Below are positions 18,404-27,317 of a DNA stretch of 64,000 nucleotides, piece by piece; within the stretch, counting starts at the first letter, position 1, and each line of letters starts with the position of its first letter. The translations under genes and the position numbers were made by a program. Under the pieces are notes generated by a model, which worked only from the letters and a program-made list of their open reading frames with translations, was not told the DNA's origin and ran no database searches. This DNA comes from Ferrimonas senticii DSM 18821 (GTDB lineage: Bacteria; Pseudomonadota; Gammaproteobacteria; Enterobacterales; Shewanellaceae), in assembly GCF_000422665.1 (NCBI RefSeq), contig NZ_AUGM01000004.1, forward strand, positions 310,001 through 374,000. Direction: 5' to 3'.

Positions 18404-19204
18404 ATGAAACAGACTTTAATCGGCCTAACGCTCGTTAATGCAGTATTGGTTGCCGCCCCAGTTGCCGCCAATTCCGATCACAGCGCTGAAAAAATGATGA
18501 ATGAACACGGCCACTTTGTGACCGCGCAACGACCGTTCCAGCAAGGCACCCACATCCCGTTCGTAACCAGCCCATTCTCGCCATCTAAGACCATGCCAGA
18601 GCAGTGCCGTAACCCTAAGGTTGAGGCCTACATTAAGGCGTGGGAAGCCGGTGAAGTGAACTTCGACACCATCGCAGCCGATGATTCGGTACCAGCAAAG
18701 AACCGCGGCTGTTTCACCCTGGACGATGCTGGCAACGTGCTGACGCTAGAACGCTGTGATGTCACCGCCTCACCGGTAGGCTACATCTGGAAGAACCTCA
18801 GCGACTGGCCAACCACCATCGGCATCACCAATGGCTTACCATCGGATCACAACCCGCACTACCACGGTCAGCCAGAATGCTACTACGCGGTATCCGGCCG
18901 CGCTCGTACGCTGGCTGAAGGCGAATACAAATGGATGGAGACCGGCGACTACTTCTACATCCCAGGACAAACCATTCACAACACGCCGATTGAAGATCCA
19001 GCCGGCTTTGGGGTGATCTACTGGTACCCAGAAAATGGTCACTTTGATGGCTTTAAATACTACTGGCGTAACGACGTTAAATACCTGCGCCCAGCAGAAG
19101 CGGCGTTTGACGAGGTCGACGTCATGCGTAAAGCGGCGATGGGGCTGAAGCCTTACGGCGATAACCAAGAATACTTCGACAAAAAACTGTCTGAAGCGAA
19201 ATAA
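18404..19204 (+). CDS. Periplasmic cupin with DMSP-lyase metal site
   Basis: A 266-residue Sec-exported protein (signal ends near Ala22) whose C-terminal half is a cupin. The metal-ligand set His154-x3-Glu158-x-Tyr160 with His192 has exactly the spacing (+4, +6, +38) I recall for DddQ (H125/E129/Y131/H163), the tyrosine being the catalytic base. Those enzymes split dimethylsulfoniopropionate into dimethyl sulfide and acrylate. DddY, the periplasmic DMSP lyase known from Ferrimonas relatives, is longer (about 400 residues), so this is not a plain DddY. Neighbours are a TetR regulator and an enoyl-CoA hydratase-like gene. Another cupin lyase or isomerase activity is possible. Confidence 0.72.
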   Translation: MKQTLIGLTLVNAVLVAAPVAANSDHSAEKMMNEHGHFVTAQRPFQQGTHIPFVTSPFSPSKTMPEQCRNPKVEAYIKAWEAGEVNFDTIAADDSVPAKNRGCFTLDDAGNVLTLERCDVTASPVGYIWKNLSDWPTTIGITNGLPSDHNPHYHGQPECYYAVSGRARTLAEGEYKWMETGDYFYIPGQTIHNTPIEDPAGFGVIYWYPENGHFDGFKYYWRNDVKYLRPAEAAFDEVDVMRKAAMGLKPYGDNQEYFDKKLSEAK

Positions 19205-19220
19205 ACTGCCCGACAGCCAA

Positions 19221-19250
19221 AACGCCGCGAACCTCACTCGCGGCGTTTTT
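19221..19250 (+). terminator. Terminator of the cupin gene
   Basis: AACGCCGCGA-ACCTCAC-TCGCGGCGTT followed by TTT, 16 bp after the stop codon. Confidence 0.9.
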
Positions 19251-19275
19251 CTATGCTTTCATTACTGCTTGAGCT

Positions 19276-20121
19276 TCAGTTAATGTCTTGGATATTAACC
19301 ACCAACTGTTGCCAGTTCTTCTGATTATCGATAGAGAACTGCGCGCCCTCATCATCGGCCCACTGAAAGCGTTTTACCGCTGGGGTGTGACTGGTGGCTT
19401 GATAAAGCCAGTACGCTTCTGCTTTTAAGGCATCGACAATCGGCTGGTCAATTGACTCATAGACCATCTTCTTGGTGGCATTGATCGAATGCGCCGGCCA
19501 CTGGGCGATACGATTCGCCAGATTTTCCACGTAGGGACCAATCTCATCCGGTTCTAGCGCTTTGTTAATGGTGCCGTAGGCTTCCGCTTCATCAGCATCA
19601 AAGTCCCGAGCACTTAAACAGATCTCCAACGCCCGCCCAAGCCCTGCTTGTCGTGCCATCCGCGAAGCACCGCCGCCGCACGGCAAAATCCCCATCGCCA
19701 CTTCCATCTGCATCATCTTGAACTTACCACGAGCGGCAAAACGCATATCGCAAGCTAGGGCAAATTCATGGCCGCCACCGCGAGCCATCCCCTCTAACTT
19801 GGCGATAGTCGCCTGCGGCACCTTACTGATCCGCTCACACACCGCTTGCAGATCCAGCACTTGCGCTTCGTTGCGAGCGATCGCTTCCGTCGGCATCTCT
19901 TTCAATAGATCGGTGTCATAGTGACACACCCAAATATCAGGATTAGCCGACTGGAACACCACCACTTTGACGCCACGATCGTTCTCCAACCGAAACGCCA
20001 AGGCGTTTAAGTCCGCCAGCATCTGTTGGCCTTGCACATTCACCGGCAGGAAATCGAAAGTAACCCACGCCACCGCATTATTGACTTCCACGGTAAAGGT
20101 TTGAAAGTTCTCGTAATACAT
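19276..20121 (-). CDS. Enoyl-CoA hydratase/isomerase-family protein
   Basis: A 281-residue crotonase-fold protein. The oxyanion-hole and CoA segment ARGGGHEFALACDMRFA and the second active-site loop MEVAMGILPCGGGASRMARQAG are evident. AAGGA precedes the ATG. It is longer at both ends than typical FadB-type hydratases, and its substrate is unknown. It is convergent with the DMSP-lyase-like cupin gene, so a role in handling acrylyl-CoA or 3-hydroxypropionyl-CoA is conceivable but not shown. Confidence 0.85.
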   Translation of the reverse strand: MYYENFQTFTVEVNNAVAWVTFDFLPVNVQGQQMLADLNALAFRLENDRGVKVVVFQSANPDIWVCHYDTDLLKEMPTEAIARNEAQVLDLQAVCERISKVPQATIAKLEGMARGGGHEFALACDMRFAARGKFKMMQMEVAMGILPCGGGASRMARQAGLGRALEICLSARDFDADEAEAYGTINKALEPDEIGPYVENLANRIAQWPAHSINATKKMVYESIDQPIVDALKAEAYWLYQATSHTPAVKRFQWADDEGAQFSIDNQKNWQQLVVNIQDIN

Positions 20122-20203
20122 TGCATCAGTCCTTATTGAGCGAAGTTATTGCCACCGCAGGTGGTGGCGCTGGCACCTCAACAAGGCTAGTCGAAAGTTG
20201 TAA

Positions 20204-20341
20204 GTCAAACGTCCAATGGGCATCGGCAGTTACAAACGCTCTGGCATCGGCCGCGAAACCCACCTACAAGCGTTAAGTAACTACCAGCAAACCAAGAACC
20301 TGCTGATCAGTTACGATCCCAATCCGCTGGGCTTTTTCTAA
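20204..20341 (+). pseudogene. C-terminal remnant of an NAD-dependent aldehyde dehydrogenase
   Basis: In one frame the DNA reads [16 protein letters not shown], then [20 protein letters not shown] and TAA at 20339-20341. This is the conserved C-terminal end of AldB/ExaC-type aldehyde dehydrogenases. The frame is closed by TAA at 20201-20203 and nothing upstream matches the rest of a roughly 500-residue enzyme, so only the last 45 or so codons survive. It lies just upstream of the hydratase-like gene on the opposite strand. Confidence 0.8.
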
Positions 20342-20360
20342 ATTTCACTGATAGCAATGG

Positions 20361-20396
20361 CAGCATAAACGGCGTGATTTAGCGCCGTTTATGCTG
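20361..20396. terminator. Perfect 14-bp inverted repeat after the dehydrogenase remnant
   Basis: CAGCATAAACGGCG and CGCCGTTTATGCTG are separated by 8 bases. It sits where the dehydrogenase terminator would be and probably is that relic; the T-run is weak. Confidence 0.6.
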
Positions 20397-20546
20397 GTGT
20401 TAAAAGCATCACGACCACGCTTTGACGCTAACGATTCTTTAGCAAAGCCACAATCTGTTTCCCATTTCTCAGCATTGTTGACCTCGGTTTCCCCAACTAG
20501 GCTGAGCTGCAGTTAATTTTGATAGCTATTTCCATGGGGATCCTCA

Positions 20547-21347
20547 ATGAAACTCAAACCGCTAGCGCTCGCCAGCATTGCCGCCATCTGCATCACTTCC
20601 GCGCAGGCCAACGAACATCGTGTGATCGCCGCCGATGACATCAACTGGGGCATGCTTAACCCCGCCCGTGGCGAGGCCAGCCCCAAAGCCGCCGATCTGT
20701 GGGGCGATCGCACCAAAGATATGGCGACTGGCATGCTGGTGAAGTTTCAAAAAGGCTTTAGCTCGCCACCGCACATTCACAACATCAGTTACCGTGGGGT
20801 GGTTATCGAAGGCTTGATGCACAACGATGATCCTGACGCCGCGGCGATGTGGCTACCACCAGGTTCATTCTGGACCCAACCCGCCGGCGAAGATCACATC
20901 ACCGCCGCCAATGGTGAAGCCAATATGATCTATCTGGAGATCGACAGCGGCCCATATTTGGTGCAGCCCAGCAGCCAAGCGTTTGATAATGGCGAGCGGC
21001 CAATCAACATCGACTCCAGCAATCTGGTGTGGCTGTCTGCAGATGACGCCGAATGGGTTGATCGCGGCGGCGCTCAAATCGCTTACTTGTGGGGCAACCC
21101 GCAAGCCAACAGTGGCAGCTTTGTTAAATTGCCTGCTGGTTTTGATGGCGAAATCGAAACCAACGGTGACCTAAAAGCGGTTGTGGTGAAGGGCTATGGC
21201 CAATACCTTTGGAACAATGAAAAACCGTCAACCAAGCTAAGTCCAAGCAGCTTCTTTAGCTCTAGCGGCAAAGGCGAACACCACATCAAAGCCGACAACG
21301 AGTTACTGCTGTATATCAACACCAATGGCGGTTTCAGCGTCGAATAA
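20547..21347 (+). CDS. Exported DUF4437 cupin protein
   Basis: A 266-residue protein with a clear Sec signal (ends SAQA, residue 21) and two cupin-like halves, as in DUF4437: the first has [16 protein letters not shown] and [11 protein letters not shown], the second [20 protein letters not shown]. Function of the family is unknown; the His-rich first barrel could bind a metal. GGGGAT lies before the ATG. It is monocistronic, in a region with another exported cupin 1.3 kb upstream, but the two are not obviously related. Confidence 0.8.
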   Translation: MKLKPLALASIAAICITSAQANEHRVIAADDINWGMLNPARGEASPKAADLWGDRTKDMATGMLVKFQKGFSSPPHIHNISYRGVVIEGLMHNDDPDAAAMWLPPGSFWTQPAGEDHITAANGEANMIYLEIDSGPYLVQPSSQAFDNGERPINIDSSNLVWLSADDAEWVDRGGAQIAYLWGNPQANSGSFVKLPAGFDGEIETNGDLKAVVVKGYGQYLWNNEKPSTKLSPSSFFSSSGKGEHHIKADNELLLYINTNGGFSVE

Positions 21348-21362
21348 ACCGCCATCAATAAC

Positions 21363-21390
21363 AAAGCCAGCAATATGCTGGCTTTACTGT
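21363..21390. terminator. Bidirectional terminator between DUF4437 and helicase genes
   Basis: AAAGCCAGCA-ATA-TGCTGGCTTT sits between two convergent genes and is flanked by T or A runs on each side. Confidence 0.85.
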
Positions 21391-21402
21391 TTAGGGCGAT
21401 GA

Positions 21403-22602
21403 TTACTGCGGTTTGCGCTTGGCTTTCGGCACGTAATTCAGAATCGAAATTGGCACCGGTTTACGTGGCGCAAATCCCTCGATTTCCCGCCGCTCCAACA
21501 GGTGGTTAAGGCGGCTTTCAATCATGCACAGGTTTTTAAAGTCGTCTTTGGACACCAGTGAGATCGCCTCACCTTGGGCGCCAGCGCGGCCGGTACGACC
21601 AATGCGGTGTACGTATTCGTCCGCCGGGAATGGCAAATCGTAGTTGACCACCCGCTCTAGGTTTTCAATATCGATACCACGGGCAGCAACGCCAGTGGCC
21701 ACCAGATAGTGGATCTTGCCCGCTTTAAAATCTTCCAGCAGTTGCTCGCGCACCGCTTGGCTGCGACCGCTGTGGAAGCTCTCCGCCTCAATGCCGCGCT
21801 TGGCTAACTGTTCCACCAACTTGGCAGCGCCGTGTTTGGTTTCGATAAAGATCAGCGCCCGTGGCCATGGGGTTTGCTGGATCAAATGGCTCAGCAGCGA
21901 CGATTTCTTATCTTTATCAACGGTGGTGATCCACTGCTCAATATTCGCTTTGCTGGCCGCGGCGGCGGCAATGGTGATCTGCTGGGGGTTGTCGACCGCA
22001 TTTTTCGCCAGTTCGCGCACCTTTTGTGACAAAGTAGCCGAGAACAGCAACGACTGACGCTCGGCTGGCAAGCGGGTGACGATCTCATCGATGGCATCGA
22101 TAAAGCCCATATCGAGCATCTTATCGGCTTCATCCAGTACCAGCACTTCTACTTCATCAAAGTGCACCGCACGCTGAGTGTAGAGATCCCGCAGACGGCC
22201 TGGGGTCGCCACCAACAGATCGACGCCATCCAGCAGCGCCTGTTTTTGCGCTTGGCTATCCACCCCACCGTATACCGCCAGAGTCTTTAACCCGGTGTGT
22301 TTGGCGTACTTAGCGGCGCTCTCCGCCACCTGCAGCACCAATTCGCGGGTTGGCGCCAACACCAAAGCACGAAAACGCTTTTTGCGTTGGGTTTCCCCGC
22401 CCGCCAAGCGCTGCAAAATTGGCAGCACAAAAGCGGCGGTTTTGCCGGTACCGGTCTGGGCGGCGGCGATCAGGTTATCGCCACTGAGCACCAGTGGGAT
22501 CGCTTGGGTCTGGATCTTGGTTGGGGTTTGGTAACCGGCGTCGGCCACCGCTTGGCACAGTGGCGCCAGCAACCCAAGGTCAGTAAATGAGGTTGAGGAC
22601 AT
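21403..22602 (-). CDS. DEAD-box ATP-dependent RNA helicase (RhlE/SrmB-like)
   Basis: A 399-residue cytosolic RNA helicase with the full motif set: Q motif (PTKIQTQAIP), I (AQTGTGKT), Ia (PTRELVLQ), II (DEAD), III (SAT), IV-VI (ATGVAARGIDI, HRIGRTGRAG). The short C-terminal tail (KAKRKPQ) suggests an RhlE-type protein, but paralogue assignment needs a tree. I use the ATG at 22602; a GTG two codons earlier is also possible. Confidence 0.93.
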   Translation of the reverse strand: MSSTSFTDLGLLAPLCQAVADAGYQTPTKIQTQAIPLVLSGDNLIAAAQTGTGKTAAFVLPILQRLAGGETQRKKRFRALVLAPTRELVLQVAESAAKYAKHTGLKTLAVYGGVDSQAQKQALLDGVDLLVATPGRLRDLYTQRAVHFDEVEVLVLDEADKMLDMGFIDAIDEIVTRLPAERQSLLFSATLSQKVRELAKNAVDNPQQITIAAAAASKANIEQWITTVDKDKKSSLLSHLIQQTPWPRALIFIETKHGAAKLVEQLAKRGIEAESFHSGRSQAVREQLLEDFKAGKIHYLVATGVAARGIDIENLERVVNYDLPFPADEYVHRIGRTGRAGAQGEAISLVSKDDFKNLCMIESRLNHLLERREIEGFAPRKPVPISILNYVPKAKRKPQ

Positions 22603-22700
22603 GGTCACTTCTACAGAATCACAATCTGGCGCGGATTATAGCGACTATTGGATTTAGGCTATGAAATAATTACCGAAATCTTCAACTCCCCAATTTCGCT

Positions 22701-23309
22701 ATGTCTAGCTACTTCGCCGGTTTCAGCCTTGGGCTGTCACTGATCCTACCGATCGGTTCACAAAACGCCTTCGTCCTGAAACAGGGGCTGAAAAATCAAT
22801 ATGTGCTGCTGGTGTGCTGCATCTGTGCGCTGTCTGATGCACTGCTAATTAGTGCTGGTGCCGCCGGCTTTGGCGCCATCGTCAAGCAGTTTCCAACCAT
22901 CGAAACCGTCGCCCGCTATGGTGGTGCACTGTTTTTAGCCAGCTATGCGCTGTTCAGCTTCTACTCTGCCGCGACGGCTTCACAGCGGTTAGAAGCCAGC
23001 GAACACAGCGCCAGTTCGATGACCAAAGCGGCGTTGATGTGCTTGGGATTCACTTGGCTTAATCCGCACGTATATCTGGACACCGTGGTGCTGCTGGGCT
23101 CAATCTCGACTCAATATGGCGAGCAACAATGGCAGTTTACGGTAGGCGCCATGGCCGCATCGCTGGTGTTCTTTTTCTCGTTGGGGTTTGGCGCACGCTT
23201 GCTGGCACCGGTGTTTAACAAGCCGAAGGCGTGGAAGATGCTGGATCTGTTGATGGGACTGATTATGGCGCGACTGGCTTGGTCTTTAGTCAGCAGCGCC
23301 TCACTGTAA
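22701..23309 (+). CDS. LysE/ArgO-family amino acid exporter
   Basis: A 202-residue inner-membrane protein with five or six hydrophobic spans. It matches ArgO along its length, including ILPIGSQNAFVLKQG near the start and TWLNPHVYLDTVVLLG in the middle. ArgO exports arginine and toxic analogues; the cargo here could be lysine or arginine. It is divergent from the helicase gene with a 98-bp gap. Confidence 0.88.
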   Translation: MSSYFAGFSLGLSLILPIGSQNAFVLKQGLKNQYVLLVCCICALSDALLISAGAAGFGAIVKQFPTIETVARYGGALFLASYALFSFYSAATASQRLEASEHSASSMTKAALMCLGFTWLNPHVYLDTVVLLGSISTQYGEQQWQFTVGAMAASLVFFFSLGFGARLLAPVFNKPKAWKMLDLLMGLIMARLAWSLVSSASL

Positions 23310-23472
23310 CTGTCACAAGTAAGCGCTTCATTTATACCTTTTGCAGATAATTAATCAGCAACAGAGCGATTATATACAAAAGCTTAAAACTGATTGTGCA
23401 CCAAGGTCATTAATTGGCTGTACTGGCTTTGCATATACTTGACTGGTCAATTTTCAACAGGAAATACCGATT

Positions 23473-24462
23473 ATGAAAGCATCAGTCATTCGCGAGTTTG
23501 GTGGCGTAGAGAAGTTTGAACTGGCCGAGATGCCACAGCCTGAGGTTAAGGCTGGCCATGTGCTGGTTAAAGTGGCCGCTTCCAGCGTCAACACCGTCGA
23601 CATGATGCTGCGGGAGATGGGGACTGCATTGCCGTTCGCACCGCAACTGCCGGCGATTCTGGGGATGGACTTTGCCGGTACCATCAGCGCCGTGGGTGAC
23701 GGCGTAACCGACTTCGCGGTTGGCGACGAGGTCTACGGCTGCGCCGGTGGTCTGGCGGATCTGCAAGGCTCGCTGGCCGAATACATGCTGGCGGATACCA
23801 AGCTGATTGCCCGTAAGCCAGCCTCGTTATCAATGCGCGAAGCGGCGGCACTGCCACTGGTAGCGATCACCGCTTATGAAGGTCTGCAGCGCGCTGGCAT
23901 TAGTGCCGGTCAGAAAGTACTGGTTCACGGCGGCGCCGGTGGCGTTGGCCACGTCGCGGTGCAGTTAGCCCGTTACTTCGGCGCCGAGGTGTTTGCCACT
24001 ATCTCTAACGACAGCGGTGCTGAGCTGATGGCCAAGTTGGGGGCCACCGCCATCAACTACAAACAGCAAACCGTTGCCGACTACGTTGCCGCCCATACCG
24101 ATGGCGTAGGGTTCGATCTGACCTACGACTCCGTCGGTGGCGAGAACATGCATAACTCCATCGAAGCCACCAAGCTCAACGGTCAGATCGCCTCTACCGT
24201 ATCGCTGCTGGAGATGGACTTGTCGATGCTGCATCTCAAAGGCCAGTCGCTGCACATCGTGTTTATGTTGATCCCGATGATCCACAATATCGGCCGCGCC
24301 GCTCACGGTGAGATTTTGGCCAAGATCGCTGACATCGTTGACCAAGGGGCACTGACTCCGGTGCTGGATGCGGAGCAATTTAGCTTGGCCGACGCTGGCG
24401 CTGCCCACAGTCGTCTGGCCAGCGGCCAAGCGATCGGCAAAGTGGTAATTGATGTCGCCTAA
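23473..24462 (+). CDS. Zinc-independent quinone oxidoreductase / MDR-family alcohol dehydrogenase
   Basis: A 329-residue cytosolic NADPH-dependent reductase of the medium-chain dehydrogenase/reductase superfamily. GroES-like N-terminal domain (GMDFAGTISAVGDGV), Rossmann motif VHGGAGGVGHVAVQLA, and no structural-zinc cysteine cluster, which places it with quinone oxidoreductases. Natural substrate unknown; reactive enones or quinones are typical. It has its own promoter region and terminator. Confidence 0.88.
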   Translation: MKASVIREFGGVEKFELAEMPQPEVKAGHVLVKVAASSVNTVDMMLREMGTALPFAPQLPAILGMDFAGTISAVGDGVTDFAVGDEVYGCAGGLADLQGSLAEYMLADTKLIARKPASLSMREAAALPLVAITAYEGLQRAGISAGQKVLVHGGAGGVGHVAVQLARYFGAEVFATISNDSGAELMAKLGATAINYKQQTVADYVAAHTDGVGFDLTYDSVGGENMHNSIEATKLNGQIASTVSLLEMDLSMLHLKGQSLHIVFMLIPMIHNIGRAAHGEILAKIADIVDQGALTPVLDAEQFSLADAGAAHSRLASGQAIGKVVIDVA

Positions 24463-24483
24463 TCAGTCAGTTTAATCACTTTA

Positions 24484-24513
24484 AAAGCGCTGCCGTGATG
24501 GCGGCGCTTTTTG
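24484..24513 (+). terminator. Terminator of the quinone oxidoreductase gene
   Basis: AAAGCGC-TGCCG with GGCGGCGCTTT around TGAT, followed by T residues. Confidence 0.85.
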
Positions 24514-24534
24514 CATTTTAAGGCGCAGCAATAC

Positions 24535-25135
24535 AGCGCTAATACCATTCTGCATAATCATCTGGTCTATCCAGCTTTCCCAGTAAACCCTCTTGTTTTA
24601 GCCTCCGGCGGTCAAGGGCGGTGCCCTTTGAAATCCCCTTCGCCTTCAAGGTTGACGAAATCCCCTCGTTCTCACCGCACTGCGCGGCAGCATCGGCCCG
24701 AGGCGGCATCCATGCCTTCACGGGCCTCTCGGGCATCCTGCCCTCGGCTTGCCGCTGCGTTTGCGGTTTCACTCGGCGTCAACAAGTCGGCAAAAGCATT
24801 CTGAATAGCTGTTACCGTGAAATCACCTGTTTGCGGTCTGAACCGGATAGATTTTCGCGAACCGGTTCGCGGCTACAATTGCGCCACTGACGGTTGCGCC
24901 AACGGGCTTTGGCCGACTCGCGGCGCTGAGCGGTGTGCTGTGGATTGAGGCAGGAGGCCATGGATGGCCGAAGTGCGCGGCTAAGTCAGGGACGATGCAT
25001 CCGCGCAGTGCCGAAAGGAATAGCGCAAGGAGCGAAGGGTTGTCGCCGTGCTGGAGGCAATTGGGATTGAAAAGGGTGGAACCCTTTCCCGCCGGAGGCG
25101 AATACCAATCAGAAAACTTATCTAGTGGCTTCGAC
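24535..25135. repeat. Gene-free, GC-rich block with repeat-like ends (possible MITE or REP-type composite)
   Basis: The 870-bp gap before the next gene contains no convincing ORF; short frames here have no family match, signal or ribosome binding site. AATACCATTCTGCATAATC (24540) and AATACCAATCAGAAAACTT (25101) are imperfect direct repeats about 560 bp apart, and ATTCTGAATAGCT (24799) is a third related word. Between them lie GC-rich dyads (CGCGAACCGGTTCGCG at 24857-24872; TGGCCGAAG- and GGAGGCCATGG-type words). The whole looks like decayed non-autonomous mobile or REP-like DNA. Confidence 0.45.
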
Positions 25136-25341
25136 TTCGCAGCAGAAGATCAACACATCAATCTAAATAATACAATCCACTACCGGTAGCGACCACGACG
25201 TTGGATTTGCTCAGCGCTACCGACCATTACGACCAATTTTGCCAATTATCCAGCCACTAGGTAGCGTTTCTGGCTAAGGCCGAGTTTGCGAACCGGCGCT
25301 GACGATCCCTATAGTGCCGTCAATCAATAAGGAGATTGACG

Positions 25342-25929
25342 ATGAAAACCACAACCCTCACCACCTTGATGACGCTGCTTATCAGCGCCAGCAGCCACGC
25401 CGCTTTTACCACCTCGGTTCCCGAACAGGACGCCTTCTTTGATCTGCTACGCGCCCATTGCGGCAAAGCCTATCAAGGTCAGGTGGTCAGCGGTGCCAAA
25501 GCCGGTGATGGCTTTAGCGATAAAACCTTGGTGATGCACGTGCGCGAATGCAGCGACGACCAGCTGAAAATTCCGTTTCACGTTGGTGATGACCATTCCC
25601 GCACTTGGATCCTAACCAAAACCGGCGCCGGGATTTTGCTTAAGCACGATCATCGCCAGCAAGATGGCAGCGATGATGAATCAACCATGTATGGCGGCCA
25701 CACCAACCATCGCGGTTGGGCCAACGCCCAATCCTTCCCGGCTGATGATTACTCCAAGGATCTGTTCACCCGCTTAGGCTTTCCGCAGTCCAACGGCAAC
25801 ATCTGGCACATCTACATCTACCCAGAGGTATTTAGCTACCAACTGACTCGCGATGGCCGCGACTTTAAAGTGGATTTTGACTTAAGCAAACCGGTCGCGC
25901 TGCCACCTACGCCGTGGGGCTATCAATAG
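25342..25929 (+). CDS. Exported protein of unknown function
   Basis: A 195-residue protein with a Sec signal ending SHAA (about residue 20). The mature part has two Cys (HCGKAY and RECSDD, possible disulfide) and conserved-looking polar segments VGDDHSRTWILT and HDHRQQDGSDDE followed by YGGHTNHRGWANAQSFPADD, which could bind a metal. I recall similar secreted proteins in many Proteobacteria but no function. The ATG at 25342 has AAGGAG 7 bases upstream. Confidence 0.7.
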   Translation: MKTTTLTTLMTLLISASSHAAFTTSVPEQDAFFDLLRAHCGKAYQGQVVSGAKAGDGFSDKTLVMHVRECSDDQLKIPFHVGDDHSRTWILTKTGAGILLKHDHRQQDGSDDESTMYGGHTNHRGWANAQSFPADDYSKDLFTRLGFPQSNGNIWHIYIYPEVFSYQLTRDGRDFKVDFDLSKPVALPPTPWGYQ

Positions 25930-25988
25930 CGATTGGTTCATCAGCGCCCTATGCTTACAGCCTGTTTTCACCGTGATCTGAGGCATCG

Positions 25989-26378
25989 ATGAAACGGCTC
26001 AATTCCGTTATTGCGCTACTTTTGCTGATGTGGGTTGCCGGCTGCGGCACCAGTGACGATAGCCTGCGCCAACAAGGCCATAATGAGGCCTATATTCAAG
26101 GGTTTCATGATGGCCGCCACAGCGGCATGAAACGCGCGGGCAATAATTTCGAGCATTACCTGAGAGACGAGCAGCGCTTTAATAACGATCGCCAATACCA
26201 GCAAGGCTGGCAGGCTGGGGAACAAGAAGGGATCCGCTTACAGCAGCAGGCCAAAGCGATCGGCACCGGCGCGGCGGCGGCAATGCCCACAACCAACAGC
26301 AGTTCGGTTGATCCGGATGCCATTGCTGATGAGGTTCTAAAAGAGGTCGACACCTCGACACTTAAGGGATTGCAGTAA
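25989..26378 (+). CDS. Small lipoprotein
   Basis: 129 residues with lipobox WVAGC (Cys19). The mature part is hydrophilic and Gln/Gly-rich with two similar stretches, YIQGFHDGRHSGMKRAG and YQQGWQAGEQEGIRL, which look like an internal YxxGxxxG-type repeat. Function unknown. It lies 59 bp after the exported protein, possibly in the same transcript. Confidence 0.7.
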   Translation: MKRLNSVIALLLLMWVAGCGTSDDSLRQQGHNEAYIQGFHDGRHSGMKRAGNNFEHYLRDEQRFNNDRQYQQGWQAGEQEGIRLQQQAKAIGTGAAAAMPTTNSSSVDPDAIADEVLKEVDTSTLKGLQ

Positions 26379-26390
26379 ACTGACCAATAA

Positions 26391-26420
26391 TCAGGCCTGC
26401 CAACTGGCAGGCCTGATATT
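26391..26420. terminator. Bidirectional terminator between lipoprotein and arsC
   Basis: TCAGGCCTGCC-AACT-GGCAGGCCTGA, perfect 11-bp stem between convergent genes; T-rich only on the plus strand. Confidence 0.75.
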
Positions 26421-26434
26421 ACTGCGTAAAAGGA

Positions 26435-26854
26435 TTAACCGACGCGGTTGCCGTTGGCATCCAGCACCAGTTCGCCATCCTCTTTGAACAACGGCCCAGG
26501 CGGCCAGTTATCCAACAGGTCTAATACCGTTTCGCTAGGACGACAGAGTTTCACTCCTTTGGCGCTGCAGACGATTGGTCGGTTCACTAATACCGGATGC
26601 TGTAGCATCGCCTCCAAGATGGTTTCGTCGCTGACGCCATCGGCCAACAGGTCCAACTCGGCTGCCGGTGATTTGGTTTCCCGCAGCGCTTGACGTGGGG
26701 TTAACTCTGCTGCCGCAAACAGCGCCAACAGTTGTGGTTTAGTCCAACCGGTTTGCAGGTAGGGGATCACCACTGGCTGATAGCCAGCGGCTTCGATGAT
26801 GCTGAGAACATTGCGCGAGGTGCCGCAATCGGGATTATGGTGAATAACGATCAT
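26435..26854 (-). CDS. arsC: Glutaredoxin-dependent arsenate reductase (ArsC family)
   Basis: 139-residue cytosolic thioredoxin-fold protein. The active-site Cys is in HNPDCGTSRN (Cys10), with the arginine triad region (RPIV.., KLCRPSE) present, so it is ArsC rather than the Spx/YffB subgroup. It reduces arsenate to arsenite for export. It is not next to arsB or arsR; it overlaps nothing and lies 13 bp downstream of yqfB, probably co-transcribed. Confidence 0.88.
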   Translation of the reverse strand: MIVIHHNPDCGTSRNVLSIIEAAGYQPVVIPYLQTGWTKPQLLALFAAAELTPRQALRETKSPAAELDLLADGVSDETILEAMLQHPVLVNRPIVCSAKGVKLCRPSETVLDLLDNWPPGPLFKEDGELVLDANGNRVG

Positions 26855-26867
26855 GGCTCACTCTCCA

Positions 26868-27179
26868 TTACGCCAGTTGATAGCTGATCACGTACAGCTG
26901 TTGGATGCCTGGGTAGATCTCATCGATCACCGCTTTCAGCTGTGGCAAGGTCATATTCTCTTGCTCGGCGTGGTAATCGGTCAATTCACTGAACAGAATC
27001 GGCTCAACGGCATTGATCTGCAACCGGCAAAAATGACGACCGTCTTCAAAGGTTGATACCTCAACCACCGAGCCCACTTCAAAGTTTTTCTCCGCTTCGT
27101 CGCGGATGGTGATGGTTTTCTTGCCGGACAGAATGTCGGCTTCAAAACGTTCAAAGAACGTCATTTCAGTGCGGTACAT
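26868..27179 (-). CDS. yqfB: ASCH-domain N4-acetylcytidine amidohydrolase (YqfB-like)
   Basis: 103-residue ASCH/PUA-like protein. It matches E. coli YqfB over its length: FFERFEADILSGKKTITIRDEAE near the N-terminus carries the family Lys/Thr active-site residues, and a Glu follows in the central strand. YqfB hydrolyses N4-acetylcytidine. It is located between arsC and lysS on the same strand. Confidence 0.88.
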   Translation of the reverse strand: MYRTEMTFFERFEADILSGKKTITIRDEAEKNFEVGSVVEVSTFEDGRHFCRLQINAVEPILFSELTDYHAEQENMTLPQLKAVIDEIYPGIQQLYVISYQLA

Positions 27180-27237
27180 GGATTACCTCTAGAGAAAACA
27201 AAGCCGAGCACAGAGGCTCGGCTTATCAACGCTTTCC

Positions 27238-27300
27238 GCTACTAACTATTAACTGAAAACTAATAGCTAATAGCTAATAGCTAATAGCTAAAAACTAATC
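27238..27300. repeat. Tandem 7-mer (TAATAGC)n and related text
   Basis: About four copies of CTAATAG in 27259-27291, flanked by ACTAACTATTAACTGAAAACTAA. It belongs to the same word family as the arrays at 772-866 and 53,208-53,290. It lies downstream of lysS. Confidence 0.85.
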
Positions 27301-27317
27301 GCTTTCAGCTAATTACG

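Noticed and set aside
24511-25189. Several 77-97 codon ORFs in the repeat-like block
   Set aside because: No ribosome binding sites, overlapping on both strands, GC-rich low-complexity composition.
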